DNA of 64,000 nt, from positions 1,984,001 to 2,048,000 of the forward strand of contig JAOWBW010000006.1 in the NCBI GenBank assembly GCA_026119855.1, written 5' to 3'. The notes beneath the pieces were generated by a model, which was given only the letters and a program-made list of their open reading frames with translations, was not told the DNA's origin and did no database searches. The DNA is from Campanula takesimana (taxonomy: Eukaryota; Streptophyta; Magnoliopsida; Asterales; Campanulaceae). Below are positions 53,138-63,635 of this stretch, in pieces (the first letter of the stretch is position 1; each line of letters opens with the position of its first letter). A program made the translations under genes and the position numbers.

Positions 53138-55258
53138 TGTCGCGACCCCGGACCCCGCGGGCCCGAGACCGCGATCTGGACGTCGACTCTAAAACCAAAA
53201 CTGTGAAATACCGAAGTTAAAAATTCCATTTGAAACCAAAAGGTTATGATCCAAAGTTTTACAAAACCAAGTTTGATAAAAAAAACAATTACAACTATCA
53301 TAAACTTCCACAAGTTTATGCCCAACAAAATACAAATATACAATTCTTAACGACGTCATTGTTTGGTACAACTATCCCAAAATGGTTACACATTTACATA
53401 ATGTAAACCAACCTATAATAACCTTCCCCAAAAGAATGTATCCACACTCGACGTCCTCTTTCTCGTGATCAGCGAGACTAATCCTTAGCACCTGGGGGGG
53501 GGGGGTTAAGGAAAAACCAAGATAAAAGAAAAGGGGGTGAGATAAATCTCAATAAGTTACTAATGCAACTACATGGCATGCTATGATGCAATAAGGAATA
53601 AGCAATAATAAATATCACATAGCACATAGCATTTATCACATAACAGATGGCAGCGGAAATAAACACATAACAAAGGATATAGCCAAGGTTTTCCAAACCG
53701 GAACATCCAAATAAAGGATCGCTGCGCAGCTTCAATAATCAACAAATCATCATCTTCATAATAGCATGAAAGCCGAAGAGAAAACCCCGGTACCGGAACC
53801 AATAACCATAAAAGTGTCACAAAGGACAAGGACCATGACACAAAGTCATGCCCGCTAGCCAGATACATTCACAAAGGAACGCTGACTTATCCTTTCCAAG
53901 GCCAATCTGGAGAAGGGGTAAAGAAGGGGGCAAAACAATGGTCAACATTATAATGGACTTGGCTTTGCCATTATAATCTTTCCCATCGCCCAAACACACA
54001 CAAAATACCAGCTGGACTTTCAAATAAATGCTAAGTAATAATAATTTAGCATGAATGAACAACTTAAGGTTCCAAAGTAGGGAACCAATCCAATTAAATT
54101 ACCACAAAGGTAAACCAACCCAAACAACACATCAAGGATGAACCAACATTCCCAAAACGGTACTTAAATAAATTCCATATCATATTTATTCACAAAAGAA
54201 TCAAATCCAATCAAATAAGTGTTCCACGGTGTTATCTTAAGTTAATTAGAAGCAATAAACCTAAACTAGTTAAGCCTTAAGTCTTAAACCAAGCAAAAGG
54301 TCAATTTCCTGGAACAGGGGGCGGGCGGGCGCTTGGGCCAGGGCAGGCGCGCGCTTGAATTTCCAGAAAGTCAGGCGCTAGAAAAAGTGGGAGTAGGCGG
54401 GCGCCTGGTCAGGGTCAGGCGGGCGCCTAGTCTACGGGCTGGGAAGAATTCCCAGCTGGGTTCTTCACATTTCCTTGCCATTTTCATACCAAAACTTTAA
54501 CACCCAAAATCAACACTCCCAAAACGATTCCTAAGGTGCCCAAACATCATTTATAACAAAAATGGGAATCCAAATACACCATTGACAAACCAAAACCAAG
54601 AATCAAAACCAACATTCAAGTTTCACCATTTTTACCCAAAACTCAAATAAAATTCCAAATAAATTCAAAACCCAACCAAACTTCAATTATAACACATAAA
54701 GCATTATCTAAACATGATATGAACATTTTAGCATCAAAATGGGGGAAAAGTAACTTACTTGCAAATTCTCAAAGTTGATGGATTTCAAATCTTTTTGACT
54801 CTACGCGATCCTATCGACGATCTAAACAATGTTTACGTTTTAAGGAATGAATAATAATGAGAGGAAGAAGGAGGAAAAGAAGAGAGAAGTGAGAAGAGAA
54901 AATGTTTACCTTTTTGAGAGAGAGGGAGAAGAGTGCTGGGAGAGAAGAATGGAGAGAGTGAGGGAGAAGGTGAGGGAGGTGAGGGGAGTAGGGGGAAATA
55001 ATTCAAACATTTACACTTAGGCCCCCTCTCTCACACTACACACAAATACTACACTCCCAACTAACAATTAAGACTCAACACTTCCACACCAGCCCAAATG
55101 ACCCAATTAAAATGCTAGGCATAAATATTATAACACATAAATTGCACACATAATTATTTAAATAAATAATAATTTAAATAAATAAATAAGCAAATAATTA
55201 AATAAAAAAAAATCATTTAATTACTAATAAAATAGAGCCTATATTTCGGGTCGTGACA
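53138..55258. mobile_element. Solo LTR S2
   Basis: A 2,121-bp sequence starting TGTCGCGACCCC and ending GGGTCGTGACA, flanked by GGGGG on both sides (53133-53137, 55259-55263). Homologous to S1, with a 12-G run at 53494-53505 in the same place. Its four GC boxes (54321-54430) have GGCGGGCGC or GGCGCGCGC cores instead of the S1 box. No gene. Confidence 0.85.
54321..54430. promoter_or_regulatory. GC-box cluster in S2
   Basis: Four boxes: GCGGGCGGGCGCTTGG, CAGGCGCGCGCTTG, TAGGCGGGCGCCTGG and CAGGCGGGCGCCTAG, with CCAGAAAG between them. It occupies the place of the GGGCGGTCGCCC cluster of S1. Confidence 0.75.
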
Positions 55259-55263
55259 GGGGG

Positions 55264-55935
55264 AACAAGCATGAGCATACATGACAAGAAGGTGCTTCTC
55301 GACATTCCTTTTGAGAGACTTTGAGGATAGTCTCACACATCTTTCTCGAGCATAGCCCCTAGGGCTTATTGATTGTCAAATGAAGCAAAAGATGCCCTTG
55401 TTCTTGAGTCACATAGCCCCTAGGGCGTCATCATTTGTTGAGCAAAGTAAGAGTGACTCCTCCTCGTGCGAGGGAACAAACATGAGAGGACATGGCAAGA
55501 GCTACTCCATTTCTCGGGAGCCTTTCGGGGTAATTTAGAAGCACATACTTGCAGAAGCTTTGAAAACTGAGACACATGTTGTTGCTATTTGCTGCCAAAG
55601 CCAATTGATTAGCTAGGGATTATTTGTACAACCTCGTGCCCTTTTATGATGGGCTCGTTCTCGGATGGGTCTTGGTTACCACGGGCCTTCTTTTCATGAA
55701 CCAAAAAATGCACACTGCTGGAGAATGATGCCAATAACCCAAGACAAGCTTTGATGGTGCCATATCTTGTCGAGCCTTTTGCAATCCCAAAGTTGACTTG
55801 GTGGGGAATTGACTTGCTGAAGAGACCCAATGTTGAACTTGTACAGTTGTCTTCCTTAGAGGCCAGAGATCTCCATTTCTCTTTCCTTTCTCTCTCTCAC
55901 TCTCTCATATTTTTTTATGATGCACCCTGTTTTTT
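55264..55935 (-). pseudogene. Scrambled pol relics in E6
   Basis: Two overlapping phrases with CATAGCCCCTAGGGC (about 55352 and 55420) match the minus-strand coding of ALGAMLAQ in E4 RNase H (about 25430-25450), including the following HKEKPLL part. They are duplicated and full of stops. Confidence 0.5.
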
Positions 55936-55972
55936 GCCTAGACCGCCCTTTCGGGTTTTCAATCTAGCGGGC
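55936..55972 (-). other. Predicted RNA hairpin, copy g
   Basis: Minus-strand copy with CTAGA/TCTAG and CCC-GAAA-GGG. Confidence 0.68.
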
Positions 55973-56420
55973 ATCTCTTTTGCATCTTCACTTTTTTTTT
56001 TTGACTCGATTAATGAGGAAGTGTGCATTGACTCTGGCTGAGGAGATAAGACATGTGATTTTGGGTGAAGACCTCTTGTCACTAAATATGAGTGACATTG
56101 ATTCGACTAGGGAAGTGTCCCTAGTATTGACTTTGCATATATTTGTTGAATGACTCACGAAGGCAAGTAAGTCATTAAGAGAGAAGAGAAGGGAAGCCCC
56201 AATTTGATTGCAAGAAATTGGGAGTATGCAGAAAGAATAGAAGCCCTAGACTCGACAAGGAACGAAAAGTGATTCCAAATCTAGGAAAGTTGTTCAATCT
56301 TTTTGGTGATTAATTTATTGGCAAATGAATCATACAAAGATGTCTTGACAAGTTCGAGATGAAGCCGATCACCATAACGCGCTAGGGCTAAACATATCTT
56401 CTTTCTTGCTTGAGACCGGA

Positions 56421-56472
56421 CCCGAAGGTTGCCTACGTTCCTCCAGTGAAGAGGCTCAGGTCACCGTAGTTC
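56421..56472 (-). other. Conserved structured motif (CTACG/CGTAG), copy D
   Basis: The minus strand reads GAACTACGGTGACCTGAG, CCTC-TTCACTG-GAGG, AACGTAGGCAACC. Confidence 0.7.
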
Positions 56473-56613
56473 TTGTGGATTCTCCATTCGCAGTGATGAA
56501 TTGTTGCTTCGTCGTGATTGTTGTCGATGTTGCTTCGTCCTTCATTGGTGGAATGATGTTGATCTTGTTCTTCTTTGATTGAGGGGGTTTTTTTTTTTTG
56601 TGCTCTAACTTTT

Positions 56614-56648
56614 GCCTAGGTTGATCTGAGGATTTCAACCTAGCGAGC
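56614..56648 (-). other. Predicted RNA hairpin, copy h (extended stem)
   Basis: Minus-strand CTAGGTTGA and TCAACCTAG make a perfect 9-bp stem around AATCCTCAGA. The outer GCTCG and GGCAAAAG flanks are as in other copies, but the interior differs completely. Confidence 0.72.
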
Positions 56649-57006
56649 TTTCTTTTTTCTTTTTTTTTTTTTTTGAATCCCCCTTTGAAACATTGCTTGA
56701 TTTTTCTCCATGGTTGTTGCTTCACCTTTCTTTGGCTTGATTTTGCCGTTGATGTTTTGATGTCTTCGTTGTTGATGCCGTCGTCGATGTTTAGCCCCTA
56801 GGCGTTCAAGCGATGGCCTTCGTTCTAAAACTTGTTTAGACATCTTTTCATCATTTTGCCAAGAATTAAATTGAACAACTTGGAGGAGTGTATGAGGACA
56901 AGAACGACTTTTATTTGATAATAAGACTCGACATTGAACATTGGACGAGAGAAAACTTTAATGCACACTAAAGAGGACTTTTGACTCTTTTTTTTTATTC
57001 CTATTA

Positions 57007-57975
57007 CTAGGTAGAAAAAGAGAAACGGAGATTGTTGTCGTCATCCCCCATGTCGTTGTAGTCCTCATTGTCGTTGTAGTCTTCCATGTCACTACATTCT
57101 TCCATGTCATTGCTTGGGAACCCTTTGTCGTTGAAGCTTGTGTCATAGGAGGACTCGGCCACTTCTCAGAGAAAATTGTCAATTCTAACCCCCGCATCAT
57201 ACATGCTTGAAAAATCAGAGTGAAAAGCCCCACTAAGATGAGTGTGGTAGTCCATTTTCAAACACTTCAAGAAGATGTCCATTTGTTCCTTCTTGGAAGG
57301 CCTATCAACCATCTCGGCTAGCTTGTCATTCCAACGGCGATAGAAGTCCCCAAATGATTCATCACCCATTTGCACGGTGCTCTCCAATTCCTTCTTGGTG
57401 GGGCGGAATATGGAGTTGCCTTGATATTGTGACTTGAAGGCAAGCATAGCGACATCCCAATTGAGGCGAGTGGAAACTGGAAGACCCATATACCAATCTT
57501 TTGCGACCCCCTCGAGAGTAATCGGGAAGCATTGTGCCATTATTTAAGGAGAAACTTTCTTTTGTAGCATGGTCCAAATGTAGGAGTCAACATGAGCGTC
57601 GGGGCAAGAGTTGCCGTTGAACTTGCCAATATCGGGCATCTTGAACTTTTCGGGAAGCATCTCCATTGTGTTCATGAGGAGAGAAGCTTGATGAAGATCG
57701 GTGCTTGGGCCCTTGTGCAAATTTAGCCCACTAAGCCTTTGGTCAATGTAGGACATGAGAGTGTTGACCAAACCAGTATCAATGCTTTGGACCTTTCTTT
57801 CACTCGTGAGCCCTTTCAATTGGTTCTTGAGTTGAGCAACTTCTTTCTTGTGGGCCGTTTTCACATGCTCGTAACGGGCTCTCCATAAATCATCCTTGCG
57901 GTGGACATTCTCGGCTAGTGTATCAACTTGCTCTTTCAATGCATCCACCATGCGGAATAACCCTTCGTTGGACAC
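57007..57975 (-). pseudogene. gag: E6 gag with acidic C-terminal tail
   Basis: One frame on the minus strand with two nonsense codons: TAA at 57544-57546 (Gln in O1) and TGA near 57166 (Cys in O1). Coiled coil (LKEQVDTLAENVHRKDDLW), Gag domain (FKMPDIGKFNGNSCPDAH, RRWNDKLAEM), then directly a tail of about 50 residues rich in Asp, Glu, Asn and Ser, ending LRFSFST. There is no zinc knuckle, protease or RT in this frame. The O1 gag has the same tail and end, so the short form is a family feature and not just a broken copy. Confidence 0.85.
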
Positions 57976-58019
57976 GGGAATGCCATTGTCGTTTGAACCA
58001 TTTGACCTATGGAGAGAAC

Positions 58020-59231
58020 ACGGTCGATCTTAGGATGGCCCCACAAACACCTTTTGGATAAAATTATTTCACCCACAAACAAAAGTAAAGACTCAAACCA
58101 CATAAAGAAAAGACTCTTCTTTTTTTTTTTTTAATTTACAACAGTCGGAAGGACGTGGTCCTTTTTGGGGTTTCTAGAAAAATAGTGGAATCGTCACACT
58201 AGTATATAGACCTTCTCGCGGTCCCATATACTCATCAGATTCCACCACGCTTGTGAATCCTACATGTGTTAGGATTAAACTAAATTAATGTAGTAAAGCA
58301 TACATGCGGGGATGGATTTTTTATTAGCGTCCATTATGACCACTTGGGGACGGAGTTTTATTTCGTCCAAAACAACGAGTGGCATGTATGATTTGAAGAC
58401 ATTAGTTTAGGGAAATCTCGGCACATGGAAACCGACTTGAGTCACGGAGTGTTAGACCCTAACTAGAATTGTGTGGTTTGTGCTCGGCTAAAGAGAGGCT
58501 TAAAGGTCACCCCTGGTATGTTGTCGTGAACTACGCCACGGGCTGAGGTTTACCGCTTCGGAAGAGTCAAGGTCGAGTGGAGCTTGAAACTTCCTAGGAC
58601 GGGCCTCGACGGGTTTGGGGTTGGACTTGTGTGACTCGATAGTGAGCAGTTGATAAGAATTGTGCGCGTAGTGTGAGGTCTAACAAGTGACAAAAAAAAA
58701 AAATTCAAAGGAAATAAAAAAAAAACAAATAAGAACGTATTTACAACTTTCGAATCACCCGTGTGACCGATAAAAATGAATAAACAAAAGTAAAAGGGGG
58801 TGTATGCAGGCCGGTGCCCACACACTGTCAAAACTGTCCATTCTGTTCACTGTTCTGTTTACTGTTCTGTTCTGGAAAATGGCCCAGAAGCGCACGACTC
58901 AGGGCAGTTACGTGGGAAGCGCGCGCATTACGCCATGAATGTGGGAGGCGCGCGCATCCGGGGTACCTGTCAGAATGTCAAAAGAAACCGCGGACTCAGG
59001 GGATTGCCCTGGTCCCAAATTATGTAACTTTCCCCTGCAGAAACTTGTTAGCATAGAAATATGAAATTTGAAGGACAAGATGGAAGGTGGGCGATTCTGG
59101 TAATAAGGGTCGGACGCGCGCGCTTTAGGCCAAGAAGGTCGGAGGCACACGCTTCCTACCCTTTTTACCAGAATGCCCAGAAAACAGATATAAGAACACC
59201 AAAAGTAGAAAATGCAAGTTTAACCCTCTAT
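58020..59231 (-). other. E6 leader with GC-box clusters
   Basis: Homologous to the E3, E4 and O1 leaders. GC boxes lie at 58884-58970 (GGAAGCGCGCGCATTACG, GGAGGCGCGCGCATCC) and 59113-59155. No gene. Confidence 0.7.
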
Positions 59232-59250
59232 GTCCCTAGCAGAGTCGCCA
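59232..59250 (-). promoter_or_regulatory. Primer binding site of E6
   Basis: The minus strand reads TGGCGACTCTGCTAGGGAC, a two-base variant of the E3 site. Confidence 0.8.
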
Positions 59251-59251
59251 C

Positions 59252-60582
59252 TGTAGATACCACGGGGAACCACGACTTGGCTAGAGCGGTGAATTAACCT
59301 AGGATGTCTAATTGATTTTAAGAGTCGCCACCCACGTTTTAGAGGAACGCGAGAAAACCTAAGAAAATAGCCTTTTTTATTGATTACGAAACCAAAGATT
59401 CTTGAGATGAGGGGTTCGGGGGTTAGGTGACGGAGTGGGAAGTACTTAAACACCCACTCCACCCCGGTTACGCAGGTCTTGCTACTTTTGGTGTTCTAAT
59501 GTTAAATGTCCTTCAATAAAAAGTGTTAACAATTAAACTGAAAAGAAAGGGGAAAATAAAAGAGAAATAAAAGAGAATTGTTTTATTTATTAATTTATGC
59601 TAAAGATTAGATGTAACAATTATACTAAACAATTACATTAAGAAATTGATAGGAAATTAAAGTAGAGATTGAAATGTAGGGAGATGACCTTGACCAACTT
59701 TAATGTAATAAAGTGGTCATTTGGTCATGTCCCATTTGGTGGGGATTGCATACATCTAAAAAGAGATAAATAAAATAGAAGAAGAAGAAGTGTACCTTTA
59801 GAAAAGAGGACTTCAAACTTTGACTTGGAGTTGTTGTAGAGAAATTGTTGTGTAGAAATTTGTGAAGAGTTTAGTTGCTAGAACTCTTGTTGGGGAAATT
59901 TGTGTAGGGAGAATGGTGTAGAGTTTGTGTAGGGAGAAAGTTCAAAGTTCAAGGTCCATAAAGAGAGTCCTAAAAGTCTAGAGTTTTGGCTAGAAATAAA
60001 ATGTTGAGGTCCCCTTTCTAAGGTAGAAGAAGGGGGTTTTTATAGGTAGAAAGGAGAGGGAAAGGTTAGAGGGAAAATGGTCAATCTATGTGAAATGTAA
60101 TTGACCAATAGAAAATAAGATAAATAGAATAATGAATAAAAAAAGTTGAAACAAATAAAAGAAAATAAAAATGAAATATTTGTTTTTATAAAAAGGGCTA
60201 GAAATGTGGGATTGGGAGGTTACAAATAAAATCTAGTAAATGTTTATGATCAAGAAAGATGTTTTTGACTAAAGAAGATGTTTGTAAATAAGAAAAAAAA
60301 GGGAAATAAGGTGCAATCTGTTACTGCCAAAGTGGGAAGCGCGCAGGTCCGGCCTTTGGGGCGAGAAGCGCGCACGGCCCGTTGACAGTGTCGGAGGCGC
60401 CCGCGGGTGAAAATAACAGAATGACAGAATGACTCTAAAAGTTAACTCTGTTATGCAGTTTAGTCCAAAACTAACGGAATCAGTTAGGAACTTAACGAAA
60501 GTAACAAAAATTAACAAAAACAAGTTAAATAAAAATACTATGTATACAATCGGGGTGAGAGGTCCAAGGCGGGGTGTCTACA
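59252..60582 (-). repeat. 5' LTR of E6
   Basis: A 1,331-bp LTR from TGTAGATACC to GGTGTCTACA. Minus-strand TATA box (about 60037-60050) and GC boxes (about 60338-60410). Confidence 0.88.
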
Positions 60583-60844
60583 CCTATACTTCTAGGTCCA
60601 GCCATAGAACCAAATCGACCAAGCCGTCCTCCCATCGGATTGGGATGCTTATAGGTTTGTGTAGCCTTAAACTCTCTCACCCGAACTACGTTAGGCTTGA
60701 TTCCCCATGACGGGATACCTAGGAATCCCATAACTCTAGGTCCAGCCATAGAACCAAATCGGCCAAGCCGTCCTCCCATCAGATTGGGATGCTTATTTTG
60801 TCGACAAACCCGCTTTCTTCAAAAGCGATGTTGCCGAGGGGCTC
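60583..60844 (+). other. E2 3' untranslated end with direct repeat, structured motif F and polypurine tract
   Basis: A 60-bp phrase (CTAGGTCCAGCCATAGAACC to GGATTGGGATGCTTAT) occurs at about 60594 and again at about 60736. Between them is a CTACG motif copy (60683-60727): GAACTACG, TTGATTCCCC-ATGA-CGGGATA, CCTAGG, with one mismatch in the outer stem. CCGAGGGGCTC (60834-60844) precedes the LTR. Confidence 0.7.
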
Positions 60845-61406
60845 TGTAAGTACCCCAATCTGAAATTGACCAACTTTAGAAGAATTCTTGGTGCCATTCA
60901 GGGATAAACTGATGGGCCAGGACCTCACTAGGATAAACCAAACATTCCAGGACTGTTCTGGAATAAACCTTAGAAAAATCCTGAAGCTCGCCAGACTGAG
61001 CCGTACGGATGGTTTGGGTACCTGAGGGACTTAGCCATACGACTGGTTTGGGCACCCTCAGTCCCTATAAATTGAACCATAGGCTGATCATTTTAGGGGG
61101 AAAAAATAGTTTTAGAGGAAAAGCTCTACAAAATTGAGAGCTGATAGGAGTGATAAACACATTTGAGTGAAAGGAGTGAAAGAAGATAGGCTTAGAACCA
61201 AAGAGTGGAGAGGCCTTATATCTTGCAAATTATATGAATTGGAACCAAGCCTTGATCCATGGTGCCCTTCATGTTCTATGCATGATTGTGGGTTCTAAAC
61301 CAAAAGATAACCTAAGGCTTGTTATTATTTGATGTCATTATGTCTTTACTTTGATGCAATTTACTTTCAAGCCTTTACATTACATTGCAAGTCTTGTCCA
61401 TTCAAG

Positions 61407-61464
<58 letters not shown>

Positions 61465-62405
61465 CAAGTCTTGTCCTCTCAAGCTACTATATTATTGTTA
61501 TATATAATCATGATTTGTTAAATTTCTTATTAATATTGTTCTTGTTTGGCCATGATGATCATGATTGGGAGATAAAGTTTCAATCTTTATCTTCCCAACC
61601 ATGATCTTGCCTAAAATCCCCCAAGTTTGGGACATAAAGATTCAATCTTTATGTTACATGTTTGTCCCTAATGGTTTAATTTAACTTAATAAGTCCATTT
61701 TGGTGATAAAGTTCCAATCTTTATTCATCAAATGATCATTTTGGCCCCAAAGGGCATGTTCACCACCTTTACTTAATTTCTCCAATAATTTTCTTTGATC
61801 ACACCCAAATCTTTGTTTTTGGGGTTCTTTTGATGATCAAAGTGCATAGGAATGATCTTTTCAAAGTTTTGTTGTTAATCACAAACTGAAAATTAGCATT
61901 TCAGTCCAGTTTCAGCAGAATACTCTGTTTCTGCCTGAAACTGGACAGTTTTATGATAAATCTGTAAAAAAAACCCGGAACGGCCGAACAAGCCGTACAG
62001 ATGGTTTAAACCAGCCATACGGCTAGTTTGGCCATGGAGCACTTTTTTCCAGTTTTACCCCTTTTTGTTAAACTGATTGCAAAATAACACTTTTCTGTTA
62101 AATAATTAACCAGCTTTGTTAAAAGTCAGTTTCTCCCATTTTTGAAAACACACACACACACATGCACTTTGTTAACTAACGATTAGGGAGACTCGGCCCT
62201 ATCCGAGGTGACTTGGGTGACGTAAAACTCTTCCCAAGGCGTAACCTGACCTCCAAACTAATAGAATCTCTAACCTTTCCATTTGTTGGGTTAAATAATT
62301 AACAAATGTGGCGACTCCGTTATGTTTTGTGTGATAACCGTGTTTGGTTTTTCGCCCTTCGAAACGCTCCCATCGTTTCATTCGTCACGGGGTGGGATCC
62401 TTACA
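60845..62405 (+). repeat. 3' LTR of E2
   Basis: A 1,561-bp copy of 2890-4485. TATA box at about 61067. Boxes have decayed: CCGTACGG, CCATACGA, CCGTACAG and CCATACGG. The (AT) run is at about 61411-61461. Followed by TSD ATATG (62406-62410). Confidence 0.9.
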
Positions 62406-62624
62406 ATATGGGACCGCGAGAAGGTCTATATACTAGTGTGACGATTCCACTATTTTTCTAGAAACCCCAAAAGGACTACGTCCTTCCGACTTTTGTAAAT
62501 AAAAGAAAGAGTCATTTTTCTTTATGTGGTTGAGTCTTTTTGCTTGTTTCTGGGTTAAATTATTTTACCCAAAAGGTATTTGTGGGGCTAACCTAAGATC
62601 AACCGTGTTCTTCAAATAGGTCTA
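62406..62624 (+). mobile_element. Outermost Tat-like element O1, right piece of leader
   Basis: Resumes at ATATGGGACCGCGAG, exactly where 2463-2889 breaks off, and matches the E3 leader from 17076 to its gag start. Confidence 0.88.
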
Positions 62625-63635
62625 ATGGCTTCCGACAGCAACAACAACGGTGACAATCTTTCCCGATCCAATGAGGATATAGCCAACATGATCAAAGCAC
62701 TGAAAGGACAAATTGATGCACTCGCTGAGAATGCCCGACGCAAGGATGATTTGTGGCAAGCCCATCTCAAGCATGAGAAAAAGGCTCATAAGAAATAACT
62801 TGCTAAACTCAAGGACCAATTGAAAGAGCTCACAAATGAAGGAAAAATGGTCCAAAGCATTGATAACAGTTTGGTCAACAATCTCATGGCATACATTGAC
62901 CAATGTTTTGGTGGGCTAAATTTGAACAAAGGTCCAAGCTACGATCTCCATCATGCTTATCTTCTCATGAATACTATAGTGGCCCTTCCCGAGAAATTCA
63001 AGATGCCTGACATTGGCAAGTTCAAGGGAAACTCTTGTCCCGATGCTCACATCGACTCCTACATTTGGGCCATGCTACTGAAGAAAGTGTATCCTCAAAT
63101 AATGGCACAATGCTTCCTACTTACTCTTGATGGGGTCGCAAAAAATTGGTATATGGGTCTCCCGGTTTCCACCTGCCTCAATTGGGATGACGCCATGCTT
63201 GCCTTTAAGTCACAATATGAAGGCAGTTATATGCACCGTCCCACAAAGAAAGAATTGGAGAACACCATGCAAAAGAGCAATGAATCATTTGGGGACTTTT
63301 CTCGCCGTTGGAATGACAAGTTAGTCGAGATTGTGGATAGGCCCTCAATGAAGGAACAAATGGAAATCTTCTTGAAGTGCTTGAATATGGACTACCGAGC
63401 TCATCTTAGTAGGGCCTTTTATCTGGATTTCGCACATATGTATGATGCGGGGATCAGAATTGACAACTTGCTCTGTGAAATAACCGTGGAATCCTTTGAG
63501 ACAAGCTCCGACACCGAAGGGGTCCCGGATAGTTCAAGCAGCGACATGGAAGGTTACAACAGTTTTGAGGACTACAATGATGGGGAGAACGACAAGGATG
63601 ACGACAGCAATCTCCGTTTCTCTTTCTCTACCTAG
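62625..63635 (+). pseudogene. gag: O1 gag with acidic C-terminal tail
   Basis: ATG 62625 (MASDSNNNG) starts a Gag of about 336 codons with one in-frame TAA at 62796-62798, where E6 has Glu. Coiled coil, Gag domain (FKMPDIGKFKGNSCPDAH, SRRWNDKL), RIDNLLCEI, then a tail with SSSSDMEGYN, EDYNDGEND and LRFSFST before TAG TAA. The knuckle and protease of E3/E4-type Gag are absent. The frame closes cleanly with two stops and is followed by non-coding sequence with a hairpin, as in E6. One stop aside it is open throughout. Confidence 0.85.

Larger units (their letters stand above)
49598..60582 (-). mobile_element. Element E6: Tat-lineage, gag-only mosaic
   Basis: The 5' LTR (59252-60582) is complete; the left LTR (49598-50739) matches it but lacks about 190 bp at the junction. 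On the minus strand: 5' LTR, primer site, leader, gag with acidic tail, hairpin h, CTACG motif D, hairpin g, pol relics, [S2], gag/protease relic, CTACG motif E, minisatellite, polypurine tract, 3' LTR. There is no intact pol and I find no aORF. The right flank is E2 sequence; the left TSD is lost. Confidence 0.8.
2890..62405 (+). mobile_element. Element E2: Tat/Ogre-like LTR retrotransposon, expanded by nested insertions
   Basis: LTRs at 2890-4485 and 60845-62405 are clearly homologous along their length, start TGTAAG, and the right one ends CTTACA. The 5-bp target duplication ATATG is present at 2885-2889 and 62406-62410. The left LTR is followed by a primer binding site and the right one is preceded by the tract CCGAGGGGCTC. 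Native E2 sequence is 4486-8169, 10226-15051 and 60583-60844; the rest is later insertions (S1, E3 with E4 and E5 inside it, E6 with S2). I find only remnants of gag and no pol of its own, so this copy is non-autonomous. Confidence 0.85.

Noticed and set aside
53138..55258. S2 as a gene with its own promoter because of GC boxes and TATA-like words
   Set aside because: It has LTR ends, a 5-bp duplication and a homologue (S1); no long reading frame is present.
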